Shown here piece by piece: positions 1-7,715 of a DNA stretch of 43,952 nt. Position numbers and translations under genes: made by a program. The notes beneath the pieces were generated by a model, which ran no database searches, was not told the origin of the DNA, and was given only the letters and a program-made list of their open reading frames with translations. This DNA is from an uncultured Eubacterium sp. (GTDB lineage Bacteria; Bacillota; Clostridia; Lachnospirales; Lachnospiraceae): assembly GCA_910577295.1 (NCBI GenBank), contig CAJTLS010000020.1, forward strand, positions 1-43,952, written 5' to 3'. Every line of letters begins with the position of its first letter. Positions within the stretch are counted from its first letter, which is position 1.

Positions 1-69
1 GAGTGGCTCAGTTGGTAGAGCACAACCTTGCCAAGGTTGGGGCCGCGGGTTCGAGTCCCGTCTCGCGCT
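1..69 (+). tRNA. tRNA-Gly (GCC), 5' end cut by window
   Basis: The D arm (GCTC/GAGC), the anticodon stem CAACC/GGTTG around the loop TTGCCAA, the T arm with TTCGAGT, and the 3' acceptor strand CTCGCGC plus discriminator T (62-69) can all be read. The central loop triplet GCC decodes glycine GGC/GGU codons. The 5' acceptor strand begins at GAG, so about four bases lie before the window. No CCA is encoded. Confidence 0.93.
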
Positions 70-76
70 TCGTCGG

Positions 77-104
77 GGAACTATGTGGAACATAGTTCCT
101 TTTT
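77..104 (+). terminator. Rho-independent terminator after tRNA-Gly
   Basis: A perfect 9-bp stem, GGAACTATG (77-85) with CATAGTTCC (91-99), has a 5-nt loop and is followed directly by a T run at 100-104. It sits 8 nt after the tRNA and ends the tRNA transcript. Confidence 0.88.
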
Positions 105-146
105 CCTTTATAGAAATTTTGATAGTGATTCATGGAGGTGTTTTCA

Positions 147-764
147 ATGAGTGAAAAGGAGAAGATGCATACGGGAGAGCTTTATCTTCCGGGAGATGAA
201 GAGATTATGCGGGAACAGGTCGTTTATCAGGACATGTTGTGTGAATATAATCAGACTAAACCATCGGAGTCAGAAAAAAGAGCAAATATGTTAAAACAAA
301 TGTTAGGGGATTGCGGAGAGGGCGTATATATTGAAGCGCCGTTTTATGCTAATTTTGGCGGACATCACTGCCATTTTGGGAAGATGGTGTATGCAAATTA
401 TCATTTGACATGTGTTGACGATACGCATATTTACGTTGGAGAATATACGATGTTTGGGCCTAACGTAACGATTGCTACGGCTGGACATCCGATTCTGCCA
501 GAATATCGGGAACAATTGTATCAGTACAACTTGCCTGTTACGATTGGAAGAAACTGCTGGATAGGAGCAGGGGCAATTATTTTGCCGGGTGTTACCATTG
601 GAGACAATACGGTCATTGGCGCAGGGAGTGTCGTAACGAAAGATATTCCTGAAAATGTTGTTGCCGTTGGCAATCCCTGTCGGGTTATGCGTGAAATCAA
701 TGAGAATGACAAGAAATATTATTATAAAAACAGGGAAATTATATGGAATAAAGGGAAGAGATAA
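147..764 (+). CDS. maa: Maltose/galactoside-type sugar O-acetyltransferase
   Basis: The product is a 205-residue left-handed beta-helix acetyltransferase of the LacA/Maa/NodL group, which transfers acetyl from acetyl-CoA to a sugar hydroxyl in the cytoplasm. The N-terminal helical 'mac' segment (about residues 1-55) is followed by hexapeptide repeats. The catalytic histidine lies in TAGHP, and the typical end VVAVGNPCRVMREI is present. The start at 147 is preferred over an in-frame ATG at 132 because GGAGGTG at 134-140 is spaced correctly for 147 and would lie inside the longer reading. It stands alone after the tRNA terminator. The true acceptor sugar is not known; the Maa name reflects family resemblance only. 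Confidence 0.9.
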   Translation: MSEKEKMHTGELYLPGDEEIMREQVVYQDMLCEYNQTKPSESEKRANMLKQMLGDCGEGVYIEAPFYANFGGHHCHFGKMVYANYHLTCVDDTHIYVGEYTMFGPNVTIATAGHPILPEYREQLYQYNLPVTIGRNCWIGAGAIILPGVTIGDNTVIGAGSVVTKDIPENVVAVGNPCRVMREINENDKKYYYKNREIIWNKGKR

Positions 765-883
765 GGGATAGGTTCGTCAGGCTGCCAGCCGTGTTGGGAA
801 CCGTAACCGCCTGTTGTGAAATCTTTTGCAAAAGTTTCTGTCAGAGCGTCAATTGGTATTCTCTTTGTGTTCTTTTGTGTCAT
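722..883 (-). CDS. Short reverse reading frame, 53 codons, possible gene remnant
   Basis: A short frame starts at ATG 883 on the minus strand, behind a Shine-Dalgarno-like AAAGGATGATG. It reads MTQKNTKRIPIDALTETF, then a Gly/Tyr/Gln/Trp-containing stretch, and runs into the 3' end of the acetyltransferase gene, which it overlaps by 43 bases. The last dozen codons are simply the reverse of that gene. The good ribosome site and sensible N-terminal composition suggest either a small protein or the surviving start of a gene whose remainder was deleted. I do not recognise the family. It also accounts for most of the otherwise empty 764-1051 interval. Confidence 0.3.
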   Translation of the reverse strand: MTQKNTKRIPIDALTETFAKDFTTGGYGSQHGWQPDEPIPYLFPLFHIISLFL

Positions 884-1050
884 AAAGCATCATCCTTTCT
901 TTTGTTTGCGTTTGTAAATAGTCTGTTAAAAAAAGAGTAACATATAGGAGTAGTAAATGCTATATTTTTTTATTTATGTGATATTTTGCCGATTTGATTT
1001 GTTATTATATGTAGAAAGGCCTTTTGCAACAATACAAGGAGGATAACACC

Positions 1051-1539
1051 GTGGAACCATCAGACTATTTAAAAGCAGTAGATTCCTATGGCAATACTAT
1101 GTATCGGATTGCCCGCAGCTACTGCCGATGTCATGCAGATGCGGAAGATATAGTACAATCCGTTTTTGAGAAACTGCTGATGGCAAAAGTAGAGTTTCGG
1201 GATGAACAGCACTTGAAAAAATGGCTGATACGGGTGACTGTGAATGAGGCTAAAAATTTGTGTGCATCATTTTGGAAAAGGAATATGGTTTCGTGGGAAA
1301 ATACGCAAACAAGCCAAGCCTATGATTTTTCTTATCCAGAGCAGAGTGATTTGTATGATGCTGTACAGAAGCTGCCGATAAAATACAGAAGTGTTGTTCA
1401 TCTGTATTATTATGAAGATTATTCGATAAAAGAAATTGCTGATATACTGAAATTGCGTGAGACTACCGTGCAGACACAGATGATGCGGGCTCGAAAGAAG
1501 CTGAAAGAAATATTAAAGGAGGATTGGCAGGATGAGTAA
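1051..1539 (+). CDS. ECF-type RNA polymerase sigma factor
   Basis: A 162-residue sigma-70-family protein with only regions 2 and 4. Region 2 (about residues 1-75) contains the RNAP-binding stretch DAEDIVQSVFEKLL. Region 4 (about 108-155) contains the helix-turn-helix YSIKEIADILKLRETTVQTQ that reads a -35 element. The start is GTG 1051, because AAGGAGG at 1036-1042 is 8 nt upstream; an in-frame TTG at 1024 lies before that site. The stop overlaps the next gene by 8 nt, the usual layout for an ECF sigma factor followed by its membrane regulator. The stimulus and target promoters cannot be seen here. Confidence 0.9.
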   Translation: MEPSDYLKAVDSYGNTMYRIARSYCRCHADAEDIVQSVFEKLLMAKVEFRDEQHLKKWLIRVTVNEAKNLCASFWKRNMVSWENTQTSQAYDFSYPEQSDLYDAVQKLPIKYRSVVHLYYYEDYSIKEIADILKLRETTVQTQMMRARKKLKEILKEDWQDE

Positions 1540-2167
1540 TAAACAACGATATAAGGAAACATTTGATACGATGATGTTGTCGGAAGAAAGAATAAGAAAG
1601 GTGAAAAGTATGATAGAAAAGAATGAAAAAAAGAAGATGAGAAGAACAGGATTTCGTGTTGCAGTATCGGCAGCAGTTTTGACAGCCGTTTTTCTTATCG
1701 GAAATGTGGCTTCCTATGCGGCTACGGGAAGTACTTTAGTTGAAAAAGGAATGAAGAGAGTATCCTTTTGTGTAAACAAAGATGATGTTTCCTTCACTGG
1801 TGAAGTCGTGCAAACGAAAAACGATAAGGATGGAAACACCTCTTACGAGATGAAATCGAAAGATGGGGAAGTAAGCACCCGTATATCAGTGAATAACAGA
1901 TATTTGGAAGACGGAAGCATTTGCTTTGTGGCGGGTACCAAGGATAAAGAGCTTGCCATGGTTCTTATTTCTGCAAAGTTGGAAAAAAAGGGGAAAAAGG
2001 TGTACTTAGTAATTGGTGATGGAGAAAAGAGGCTTGATATTACGAAAGACTTTGCAGATGGAGAGGCGAAGGGTGAATTTAATCTGGACGGAGAGTTTTA
2101 TCAATTTGTTGTTGCAGGAACAGTTGAAAAGAACGATATAGAAATTACGCAGCAGAAAAAGGAGTAG
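1532..2167 (+). CDS. Single-pass membrane protein, probable anti-sigma factor
   Basis: This 211-residue protein has a charged cytoplasmic N-terminus (1-41, Lys/Arg/Glu-rich), one hydrophobic segment (about 42-65) and an extracytoplasmic domain of about 145 residues rich in beta-type sequence. It overlaps the ECF sigma gene by 8 nt and so is almost certainly translationally coupled to it. Position, size and topology fit the anti-sigma proteins that accompany Firmicutes ECF factors: the N-terminus would hold the sigma factor until an envelope signal is sensed outside. No zinc-binding HxxxCxxC motif is visible, so it is not a ZAS-type anti-sigma. The role is inferred from context, not from a recognised domain. 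Confidence 0.65.
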   Translation: MSNKQRYKETFDTMMLSEERIRKVKSMIEKNEKKKMRRTGFRVAVSAAVLTAVFLIGNVASYAATGSTLVEKGMKRVSFCVNKDDVSFTGEVVQTKNDKDGNTSYEMKSKDGEVSTRISVNNRYLEDGSICFVAGTKDKELAMVLISAKLEKKGKKVYLVIGDGEKRLDITKDFADGEAKGEFNLDGEFYQFVVAGTVEKNDIEITQQKKE

Positions 2168-2233
2168 AGAAGTAATTTTGTAATAAATAGGAAACGCAGG
2201 AAGCGTTATCTTGATAGTGGCAAATAAGGGAAC

Positions 2234-2274
2234 GATACCTCTATGTTACTTTTTTCCCGTAACATAGAGGTATC
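2234..2274. repeat. 16-bp perfect inverted repeat at the 3' end of the AMP-binding-like gene
   Basis: GATACCTCTATGTTAC (2234-2249) is exactly repeated in inverse orientation at 2259-2274, with a 9-base spacer. The right arm is coding sequence (Gly-Tyr-Leu-Tyr-Val-Thr of the minus-strand gene). The left arm contains its stop codon and the bases just beyond. No T run follows the hairpin on either strand, so it is not a standard terminator. It looks like a fold-back copy. Confidence 0.8.
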
Positions 2275-3397
2275 CGTCTTCATCTAAATATCCGGTAATT
2301 CCGGTGTAGAGGATTCCGGAATTACGGTCTTCTTCGCTTAACGTTTGGCGGCTGGCGGCACCCCCCATACTGATATGGCTGCCGACGCTGACGATTTCTC
2401 CCTCCCTGCGCGCATCGAATACCGTGTTGCTAAACTCGTCAATAATGACGAGTTCACTATCGGGAAGCGCAATTCCCCTGCTCTCTTGTTTTGTCAGGAG
2501 GTTCTTCGCTGAAAGGGAGCTAATCCATGTTGCCGATTCAGGGCAGGCAGACATGAGGAAAAACTTTTCTTGTTCCTCTTCATCAAACGTGCCGGGAATA
2601 TCCGGCGCCGAATCTGGTATAAGTTCTTCTATTTGTACAAAAAGCCGTATTTTTTGCGCCATTGAATCCGAATCATCATTTTTCATACAAGCGAGAGACT
2701 GCGAAGTCCCCCATACGAGTGTAATTTTATAATCTTCCACTAATTGCGAAAACAATTGCGGCCCTATGTTATTTTCTGTGAAAACAATGCTTCCTCCGCA
2801 TAAGAGAAGTGCATGAATGATGGAAAGTGCATAAAAGTAATTGTCGGAAAAAGATAAAAACGTTCTGTCCTGTTGCGTGAGCTGCCATTGTTCACAAAGC
2901 TGATTGGCGCCGGCAATCACGTTTTTCCGGCTCAATTTTACTGTGCGTGAACTGTTATTGAAATCCGGCGCGGGCAGGAGGACTGACAGGTCGGGGTGTA
3001 AAGCTTCCTCCCTCGTTTCTTTTTGGCGCAGCAATATATATTTCATCAGAGAAAAGCATTTTTTGAAATTCTTTTTCTCTTTCCCTTTCCATTGCACCCA
3101 CTTCTTTTTTGGAATCCATATGTAATCCGGCAGATAGGCATTTATCTGGTTCCAAAATGTATCTTTTGTACATTCATCCGGAAGCAGAGCGGCAACGTAA
3201 TCATTGGCAAGACATGAAATATATCCGATAAGACTTTCAGGCTCGTTTTCCATTGCTAATAAAACAAGGGAACGCTCCTCAATTTGCATTGCCAGTTGTT
3301 TTTGCAGGTCATCCAGTTCTCTGTAAGAGCGGGTAGTTCCCTCGGTTGTAATAATCGCTGTATTTTCTTCAAAATCTGTAATATTCCACAAATTCAT
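2246..3397 (-). CDS. Degenerate AMP-binding (acyl-adenylate-forming) protein, C-terminal domain missing
   Basis: The 383-residue product has the fold order of the large N-terminal domain of acyl-CoA synthetases/adenylation enzymes and is related to the protein at 42705-43907. Key motifs are eroded. The P-loop-like TSGTT is replaced by APDFNNSS, the YGQTEATAR region by SACPESATW, and the ribose-binding Asp of the TGD motif by Ile (YTGITGYLDEDG). The protein stops at YLYVTGKK, the A8 hinge, so the mobile C-terminal domain that supplies a catalytic lysine is absent. It may be a decaying gene or a ligand-binding pseudoenzyme; ATP-dependent activation is unlikely. It has its own promoter at 3437-3465 and lies downstream of fpg on the same strand. 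Confidence 0.7.
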   Translation of the reverse strand: MNLWNITDFEENTAIITTEGTTRSYRELDDLQKQLAMQIEERSLVLLAMENEPESLIGYISCLANDYVAALLPDECTKDTFWNQINAYLPDYIWIPKKKWVQWKGKEKKNFKKCFSLMKYILLRQKETREEALHPDLSVLLPAPDFNNSSRTVKLSRKNVIAGANQLCEQWQLTQQDRTFLSFSDNYFYALSIIHALLLCGGSIVFTENNIGPQLFSQLVEDYKITLVWGTSQSLACMKNDDSDSMAQKIRLFVQIEELIPDSAPDIPGTFDEEEQEKFFLMSACPESATWISSLSAKNLLTKQESRGIALPDSELVIIDEFSNTVFDARREGEIVSVGSHISMGGAASRQTLSEEDRNSGILYTGITGYLDEDGYLYVTGKK

Positions 3398-3436
3398 AGA
3401 TTACCTCACTTGTGTGTCACTTCAGTATTTTTTTTG

Positions 3437-3465
3437 AGTATAGCAATAATATTTTGGCAAGTCAA
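3437..3465 (-). promoter_or_regulatory. Sigma-A-type promoter for the degenerate AMP-binding gene
   Basis: On the minus strand TTGACT (3465-3460), 17 bases, then TATACT (3442-3437). It lies about 40 bases before the ATG at 3397 and close behind fpg, so the gene can be expressed independently. Confidence 0.75.
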
Positions 3466-3536
3466 CTGTGGTTAAACATGAAAAAATTTTCCTGCATGGG
3501 GGCTTATTGATTTCTTCTTTTTGCTTCATTTCCATT

Positions 3537-4361
3537 TCAGTATTGACAGTTCGGGCAATATACGCTGCTCCTGCCGCCGATAACTTTGCGGACAAGTGTT
3601 TCGTTGCAGTTTGGGCAAAGTTCATCAGCATGACCGTATACCTGCAAAAAGGGTGTGTTACGGTATTCTTTCCCTTTTGTCTCCAAGTAGTCTTCCGGTG
3701 TGATTTTATTCTTTTCAATAAAATAATGCAGACTGTTGGAAATTTCCCCGGCAAGCTGCTGCCATTCTGCCGCGGTCAGGCTATTAGCGGGGCGAGTGGG
3801 ACAAATTCCCGCCCGAAACAGAATCTCATCAGAATATATGTTGCCAATTCCGGCAATCACGCTTTGGTCGAGCAGGCACCCCTTAATTGGCTTTTTCCGC
3901 TTTTCCAGCCGCTGTTGCAAATATTCCGTGTCGCATTTAGAGGATAATGGCTCTACACCAAGTTTGCCGATTCCGCTGTATGTATCCTCTTCATCGTTTC
4001 GTATCAGCCAGAAACGGCCGAAACGGCGGGTATCGGAGAAACGTAGTTCCTTTCCGTTATCTAATTGCAGGATGACATGCGTGTGCTTTTCTGTCAGATA
4101 ATCGGCAGGGGTAACGAGCAGACAGCCTGTCATTCTCAAATGCAAAATTATTCTGCTTTCATTTTTCAGATGAAGCATTAAAAATTTCCCTCTGCGTGAC
4201 ATGGAAGATATTTCCTGTCCGGTAACCGCTTTGCAAAATTCCCCCGTTGCCGGATAAGAGATGACCTCCGGGCGGTTTACGATTACATTTTTAATGACGT
4301 GCCCCTGTACTTGTGGCTCAATCACGTTTTTGATTGTTTCGATTTCAGGAAGTTCAGGCAT
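3537..4361 (-). CDS. mutM: Formamidopyrimidine-DNA glycosylase (Fpg/MutM)
   Basis: The 274-residue enzyme removes 8-oxoguanine and ring-opened purines from DNA and cuts the resulting abasic site. After Met removal the N-terminus is PELPEIETI, with the catalytic Pro and Glu at the very start. The helix-two-turn-helix DQSVIAGIGNIYSDEILF is present, and the protein ends in a four-cysteine zinc finger (CPNC...CPNC) with the GGRSSVYCP signature. Length is normal. The ribosome site AAAAGGGG precedes ATG 4361, and a strong promoter lies at 4433-4461. It complements mutY at 14.0-15.1 kb in the 8-oxoguanine repair pathway. Confidence 0.97.
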   Translation of the reverse strand: MPELPEIETIKNVIEPQVQGHVIKNVIVNRPEVISYPATGEFCKAVTGQEISSMSRRGKFLMLHLKNESRIILHLRMTGCLLVTPADYLTEKHTHVILQLDNGKELRFSDTRRFGRFWLIRNDEEDTYSGIGKLGVEPLSSKCDTEYLQQRLEKRKKPIKGCLLDQSVIAGIGNIYSDEILFRAGICPTRPANSLTAAEWQQLAGEISNSLHYFIEKNKITPEDYLETKGKEYRNTPFLQVYGHADELCPNCNETLVRKVIGGRSSVYCPNCQY

Positions 4362-4432
4362 TATCCGTACCCCTTTTCTGTGCTGGTTTTGGCGTTCATT
4401 TTTGCTTCCGTAAGCGACAAATTATCAAATTT

Positions 4433-4461
4433 ATCTTATGGCATATGTAAATGATTGTCAA
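4433..4461 (-). promoter_or_regulatory. Sigma-A-type promoter for mutM
   Basis: On the minus strand a consensus TTGACA (4461-4456), 17-base spacer, then TAAGAT (4438-4433), about 70 bases before the mutM ATG. The rest of this divergent intergenic region (4362-4652) shows no gene. Confidence 0.8.
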
Positions 4462-4592
4462 GCAAACAGATTATTTATACTGAACTTCGCCTACGGCGTT
4501 GTCGTCAATCTATCTCTTGTAGTTAATCTTAAAAATGACAGGGGTATGGCTCTCCTATCCGGTTACAGAATATTTTACTGCTATAACAGGAA

Positions 4593-4621
4593 TTGCTTTT
4601 AGTATGAAAATGCGATACAAT
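4593..4621 (+). promoter_or_regulatory. Sigma-A-type promoter for the phosphorelay genes
   Basis: TTGCTT (4593-4598), 17 bases, TACAAT (4616-4621). It lies 31 bases before the start of the hybrid kinase at 4653, whose ribosome site is AGAGGAG. Confidence 0.72.
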
Positions 4622-4652
4622 AAACGATATAAAAGTTAGAGGAGAGAGACGG

Positions 4653-7600
4653 ATGTTATATAACATAAATTATGAACTGGCAGCAGTTGCCTTTATGATG
4701 TTGTTTTATCTCTTGTTAAAGGCGCAATATCCGAGAGAGATAAAAAATATTCACTATTTTGCAAATGCACTTTTGCTTTATATTGTTGCCATAATTCTGG
4801 ATATTACGTCAGCAGTTATGATTTCATATGCTTCGTCGGTACCCCGCGGGCTCAATATGTTTTTCAATACATCTTACCTGTTATCGGTGCTGATATTTTT
4901 CTATTTTTTTGTGCGCTATATATGCAAGCATCTTCTTCAGGACCGTATGTTGTGGGAGAGGATATTGAGTAATGTAGTTGGAATCAGTTATGGGCTCCTT
5001 CTTTTAACTAACTCCTTGACTCATTGGGTATTCTATTTCGACGAGGAGTTCCATTATGTTCACGGTCCATTATACTATTTCGTATTTTTGGTGCCTTTAT
5101 ATTTTGTTGTTACGGTTGGCATGATATTAGTAATAAAGAATCAAAAATTTGATAGAAGACAGAAAATATGTATTTGGCTGTTTACCCTTTTGGCGGTAAT
5201 TGGTCCGGTCATACAGGTTTGTTTTATTCCGAATATTCTGTTTAGTATGTTTACGCCGGCGCTGGCGTTACTGATTCTGCTCTTTTTGCTCGTCACACCG
5301 GATTATAAGAAGACGGTGGCAACAATGGATGAATTGATTAAGACAAAGGAAATTGCCGAGCAGGCACAGATGGAAGCGGAGGCGGCAACTAAAGCTAAGT
5401 CGGATTTTCTTGCCAATATGTCACATGAAATCCGCACGCCGTTAAATGCAATATGCGGCATGGCAGAATTACTCAACCATATGAAACTGCCAGCCAAGAT
5501 AATGGAATATGCAGAGAATATTCAGGTTGCCGCAGATAATTTACTTGACATCGTCAATGATATTTTGGATTTTTCTAAAATTGATGCGGGAAAAGTGGAA
5601 CTGTTAGAGGAAGAATATGAGCTGGAAGCACTTATTCATGCGGTAGAACCGATGATAAGTACACGTCTTGCCGGCAAAGATGTCGTGTTTCTTATAGACA
5701 TTGCTCCAAACGTGCCAAAAAAAATGTGTGGCGATATGGTTCGGATTAAACAAATTCTTCTTAACCTGTTGGGCAATGCCGTCAAGTTTACAAACTTTGG
5801 AAAGATTTCATTGTCAATACATAGTGAATGGGAGGAAACGGGCGAAATACGTCTGATCATGGAAGTGGCGGATACGGGAATCGGTATTCGGGAAGAAGAT
5901 CAGGAGAATATTTTTTCTGAATTTACACAGGTAGATACAAAGAAAAACAGAAGGTTGCAGGGGACTGGTCTCGGTCTGGCGATTTCCGGTCATTTGGTTC
6001 AATTGATGGGTGGAGATATAGAATTGAAGAGTCAATATGGTTCCGGTACGACATTTACTACGACTTTAGTACAAAAAGCAGTTGATATTCAGCCGTGTGC
6101 AGCGCTGGAAGAGAGTGGGAAGTACCATATTTTTCTATATGAAAAAAATGCGTTCTATCAAGCTAATATTGTGAAGATGCTGCGCTCTTTTCGGGTTACT
6201 TATCAACCGATATATAATTTGCAGGATTTGATGGTTTTAGAAGTTTCCGGTCATAGTAAAAATTATTTACTATATGATTATATGACAGCACAGGAGAGTG
6301 TCGAAGCATCCTTGTCCCATTTAAAACAGTGTGGAGTGGTTCCGATTGCAATGTTGGAAGCACAGGATTTATGGAAAGAAAATATCGATTCCTATATCCT
6401 TAAAATAAGAAAACCATTGCATGCAATCACTTTTTGTCGCCTGATTGATGAAAAATGTGAAGCAAAGAGGGGGAAAATGCCGGAAAGAGAGGCGCGGATA
6501 TATCCATCGGGAAAGGCGCTCGTGGTCGATGATAACATCATCAATCAAAAAGTTATCCAAGGTTTTTTAAAGGAATATCAAATTCGTGTAATAAAGGCTT
6601 CCAGCGGCTATGAAGCATTAGATTATATGAAATCAGGAGAAGATTTTGATATAATCTTTATGGACCATATGATGCCGGGCATGGATGGGGTGGAGACAAC
6701 AGAGAAGATTCGAAATTTGGATGTACCGCACGCCAAACAAGTTCCTATTGTAGCGTTGACGGCAAATGTAATCCGTGGGGCAAAGGAAATGTTTCTTGCT
6801 TCCGGTATGAATGATTTTTTGGCGAAACCGATTAATCTAGATAGGCTGGATGACGTTTTGTGGCGTTGGATTCCAGATGGAAAGGAGAAGGAATCAATAT
6901 CAGAGTTTCAAGGTTCTCCTTCAATGGCTTCAGAGCCGGCTAAAGTGGAACGAGTACCCGGAATGGATTATGCGGCAGCTTTAGATTATTTTGGAGGCAG
7001 TGAAGATATTTTGAATGAAGTGCTCGATGTTTTTTGCGAGGAGAGTCATGAACGTATTCGGGAACTGGAGCGTTTGTTGGAGAAAAAAGATTATGATAAT
7101 TATATTATTGAGGCGCATGGATTAAAGAGCGCTGCCAAAAGCATAATGGCAAACGAGCTTTCAGAACGTGCGAAAGAACACGAATTTGCCGGCAAAGAAG
7201 GGCGGTTTGCGTGGATTGATGAACATGGTAAGGAGCTGCTTAATGATTATCGCAGATTTCTCACCATGTTGGAAAATGATAGGAAACAGGAAGAAGCGGA
7301 AGAAGAGTTTTCTGCGGTAAAAGTGCTGCAAAGTGAAGCGTCCAAGGGGAAAGGGATGTTAGAGGTGGAGTTGGATGAGTTTCTGATCGTTTACCGCCAT
7401 CTGTCGCAGCTAGTGAAACGGAGCCAACAGCTGTTACATATTTTGACATTGGAGATTGGCGGGCTATCAGATGAACGCAGGGAAGAGGCTATGAAGGCTT
7501 TGGGGAAAGCCATTTGTTCTGCGTTGCGGGAATCGGACATCTGTACCCGGTATGATGATACCCGGTATTTTGTCTTACTTCTTGGGGTGCAGGAAGGAAA

Positions 7601-7700
7601 TGGCGCGTTTATTGCCGGACGTGTGTTAGGAGCTTTTGACAATCTTTATGGAGAAGATGGTTGTGTTGTGAACTATCAAATACAACAGGTAAATGAATAG
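4653..7700 (+). CDS. Membrane hybrid histidine kinase (7TM-HK-REC-like-REC-Hpt-degenerate GGDEF-like)
   Basis: This 1015-residue sensor begins with about seven hydrophobic segments (1-217) and a short coiled coil. A HisKA domain carries the phospho-His in MSHEIRTPLN (His258), and the ATPase domain has the N box NLLGNAVKF, DTGIGI and GTGLGL. Residues about 495-605 look like a receiver that lost its acidic pocket. A complete receiver (618-745) has Asp671 in FMDHMMPGMDG and the conserved AKP. An Hpt domain has His822 in EAHGLKSAA. Residues about 905-1015 resemble a GGDEF domain whose signature has become YDDTR. Phosphate would pass His258 to Asp671 to His822 and then to the next two gene products. 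The ligand of the 7TM region is unknown. Confidence 0.92.
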   Translation: MLYNINYELAAVAFMMLFYLLLKAQYPREIKNIHYFANALLLYIVAIILDITSAVMISYASSVPRGLNMFFNTSYLLSVLIFFYFFVRYICKHLLQDRMLWERILSNVVGISYGLLLLTNSLTHWVFYFDEEFHYVHGPLYYFVFLVPLYFVVTVGMILVIKNQKFDRRQKICIWLFTLLAVIGPVIQVCFIPNILFSMFTPALALLILLFLLVTPDYKKTVATMDELIKTKEIAEQAQMEAEAATKAKSDFLANMSHEIRTPLNAICGMAELLNHMKLPAKIMEYAENIQVAADNLLDIVNDILDFSKIDAGKVELLEEEYELEALIHAVEPMISTRLAGKDVVFLIDIAPNVPKKMCGDMVRIKQILLNLLGNAVKFTNFGKISLSIHSEWEETGEIRLIMEVADTGIGIREEDQENIFSEFTQVDTKKNRRLQGTGLGLAISGHLVQLMGGDIELKSQYGSGTTFTTTLVQKAVDIQPCAALEESGKYHIFLYEKNAFYQANIVKMLRSFRVTYQPIYNLQDLMVLEVSGHSKNYLLYDYMTAQESVEASLSHLKQCGVVPIAMLEAQDLWKENIDSYILKIRKPLHAITFCRLIDEKCEAKRGKMPEREARIYPSGKALVVDDNIINQKVIQGFLKEYQIRVIKASSGYEALDYMKSGEDFDIIFMDHMMPGMDGVETTEKIRNLDVPHAKQVPIVALTANVIRGAKEMFLASGMNDFLAKPINLDRLDDVLWRWIPDGKEKESISEFQGSPSMASEPAKVERVPGMDYAAALDYFGGSEDILNEVLDVFCEESHERIRELERLLEKKDYDNYIIEAHGLKSAAKSIMANELSERAKEHEFAGKEGRFAWIDEHGKELLNDYRRFLTMLENDRKQEEAEEEFSAVKVLQSEASKGKGMLEVELDEFLIVYRHLSQLVKRSQQLLHILTLEIGGLSDERREEAMKALGKAICSALRESDICTRYDDTRYFVLLLGVQEGNGAFIAGRVLGAFDNLYGEDGCVVNYQIQQVNE

Positions 7701-7715
7701 GAGGGACAGCGGATT

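Noticed and set aside
2234..2274. Inverted repeat read as an intrinsic terminator
   Set aside because: Perfect stem but no T run after it on either strand; the T run is in the loop.
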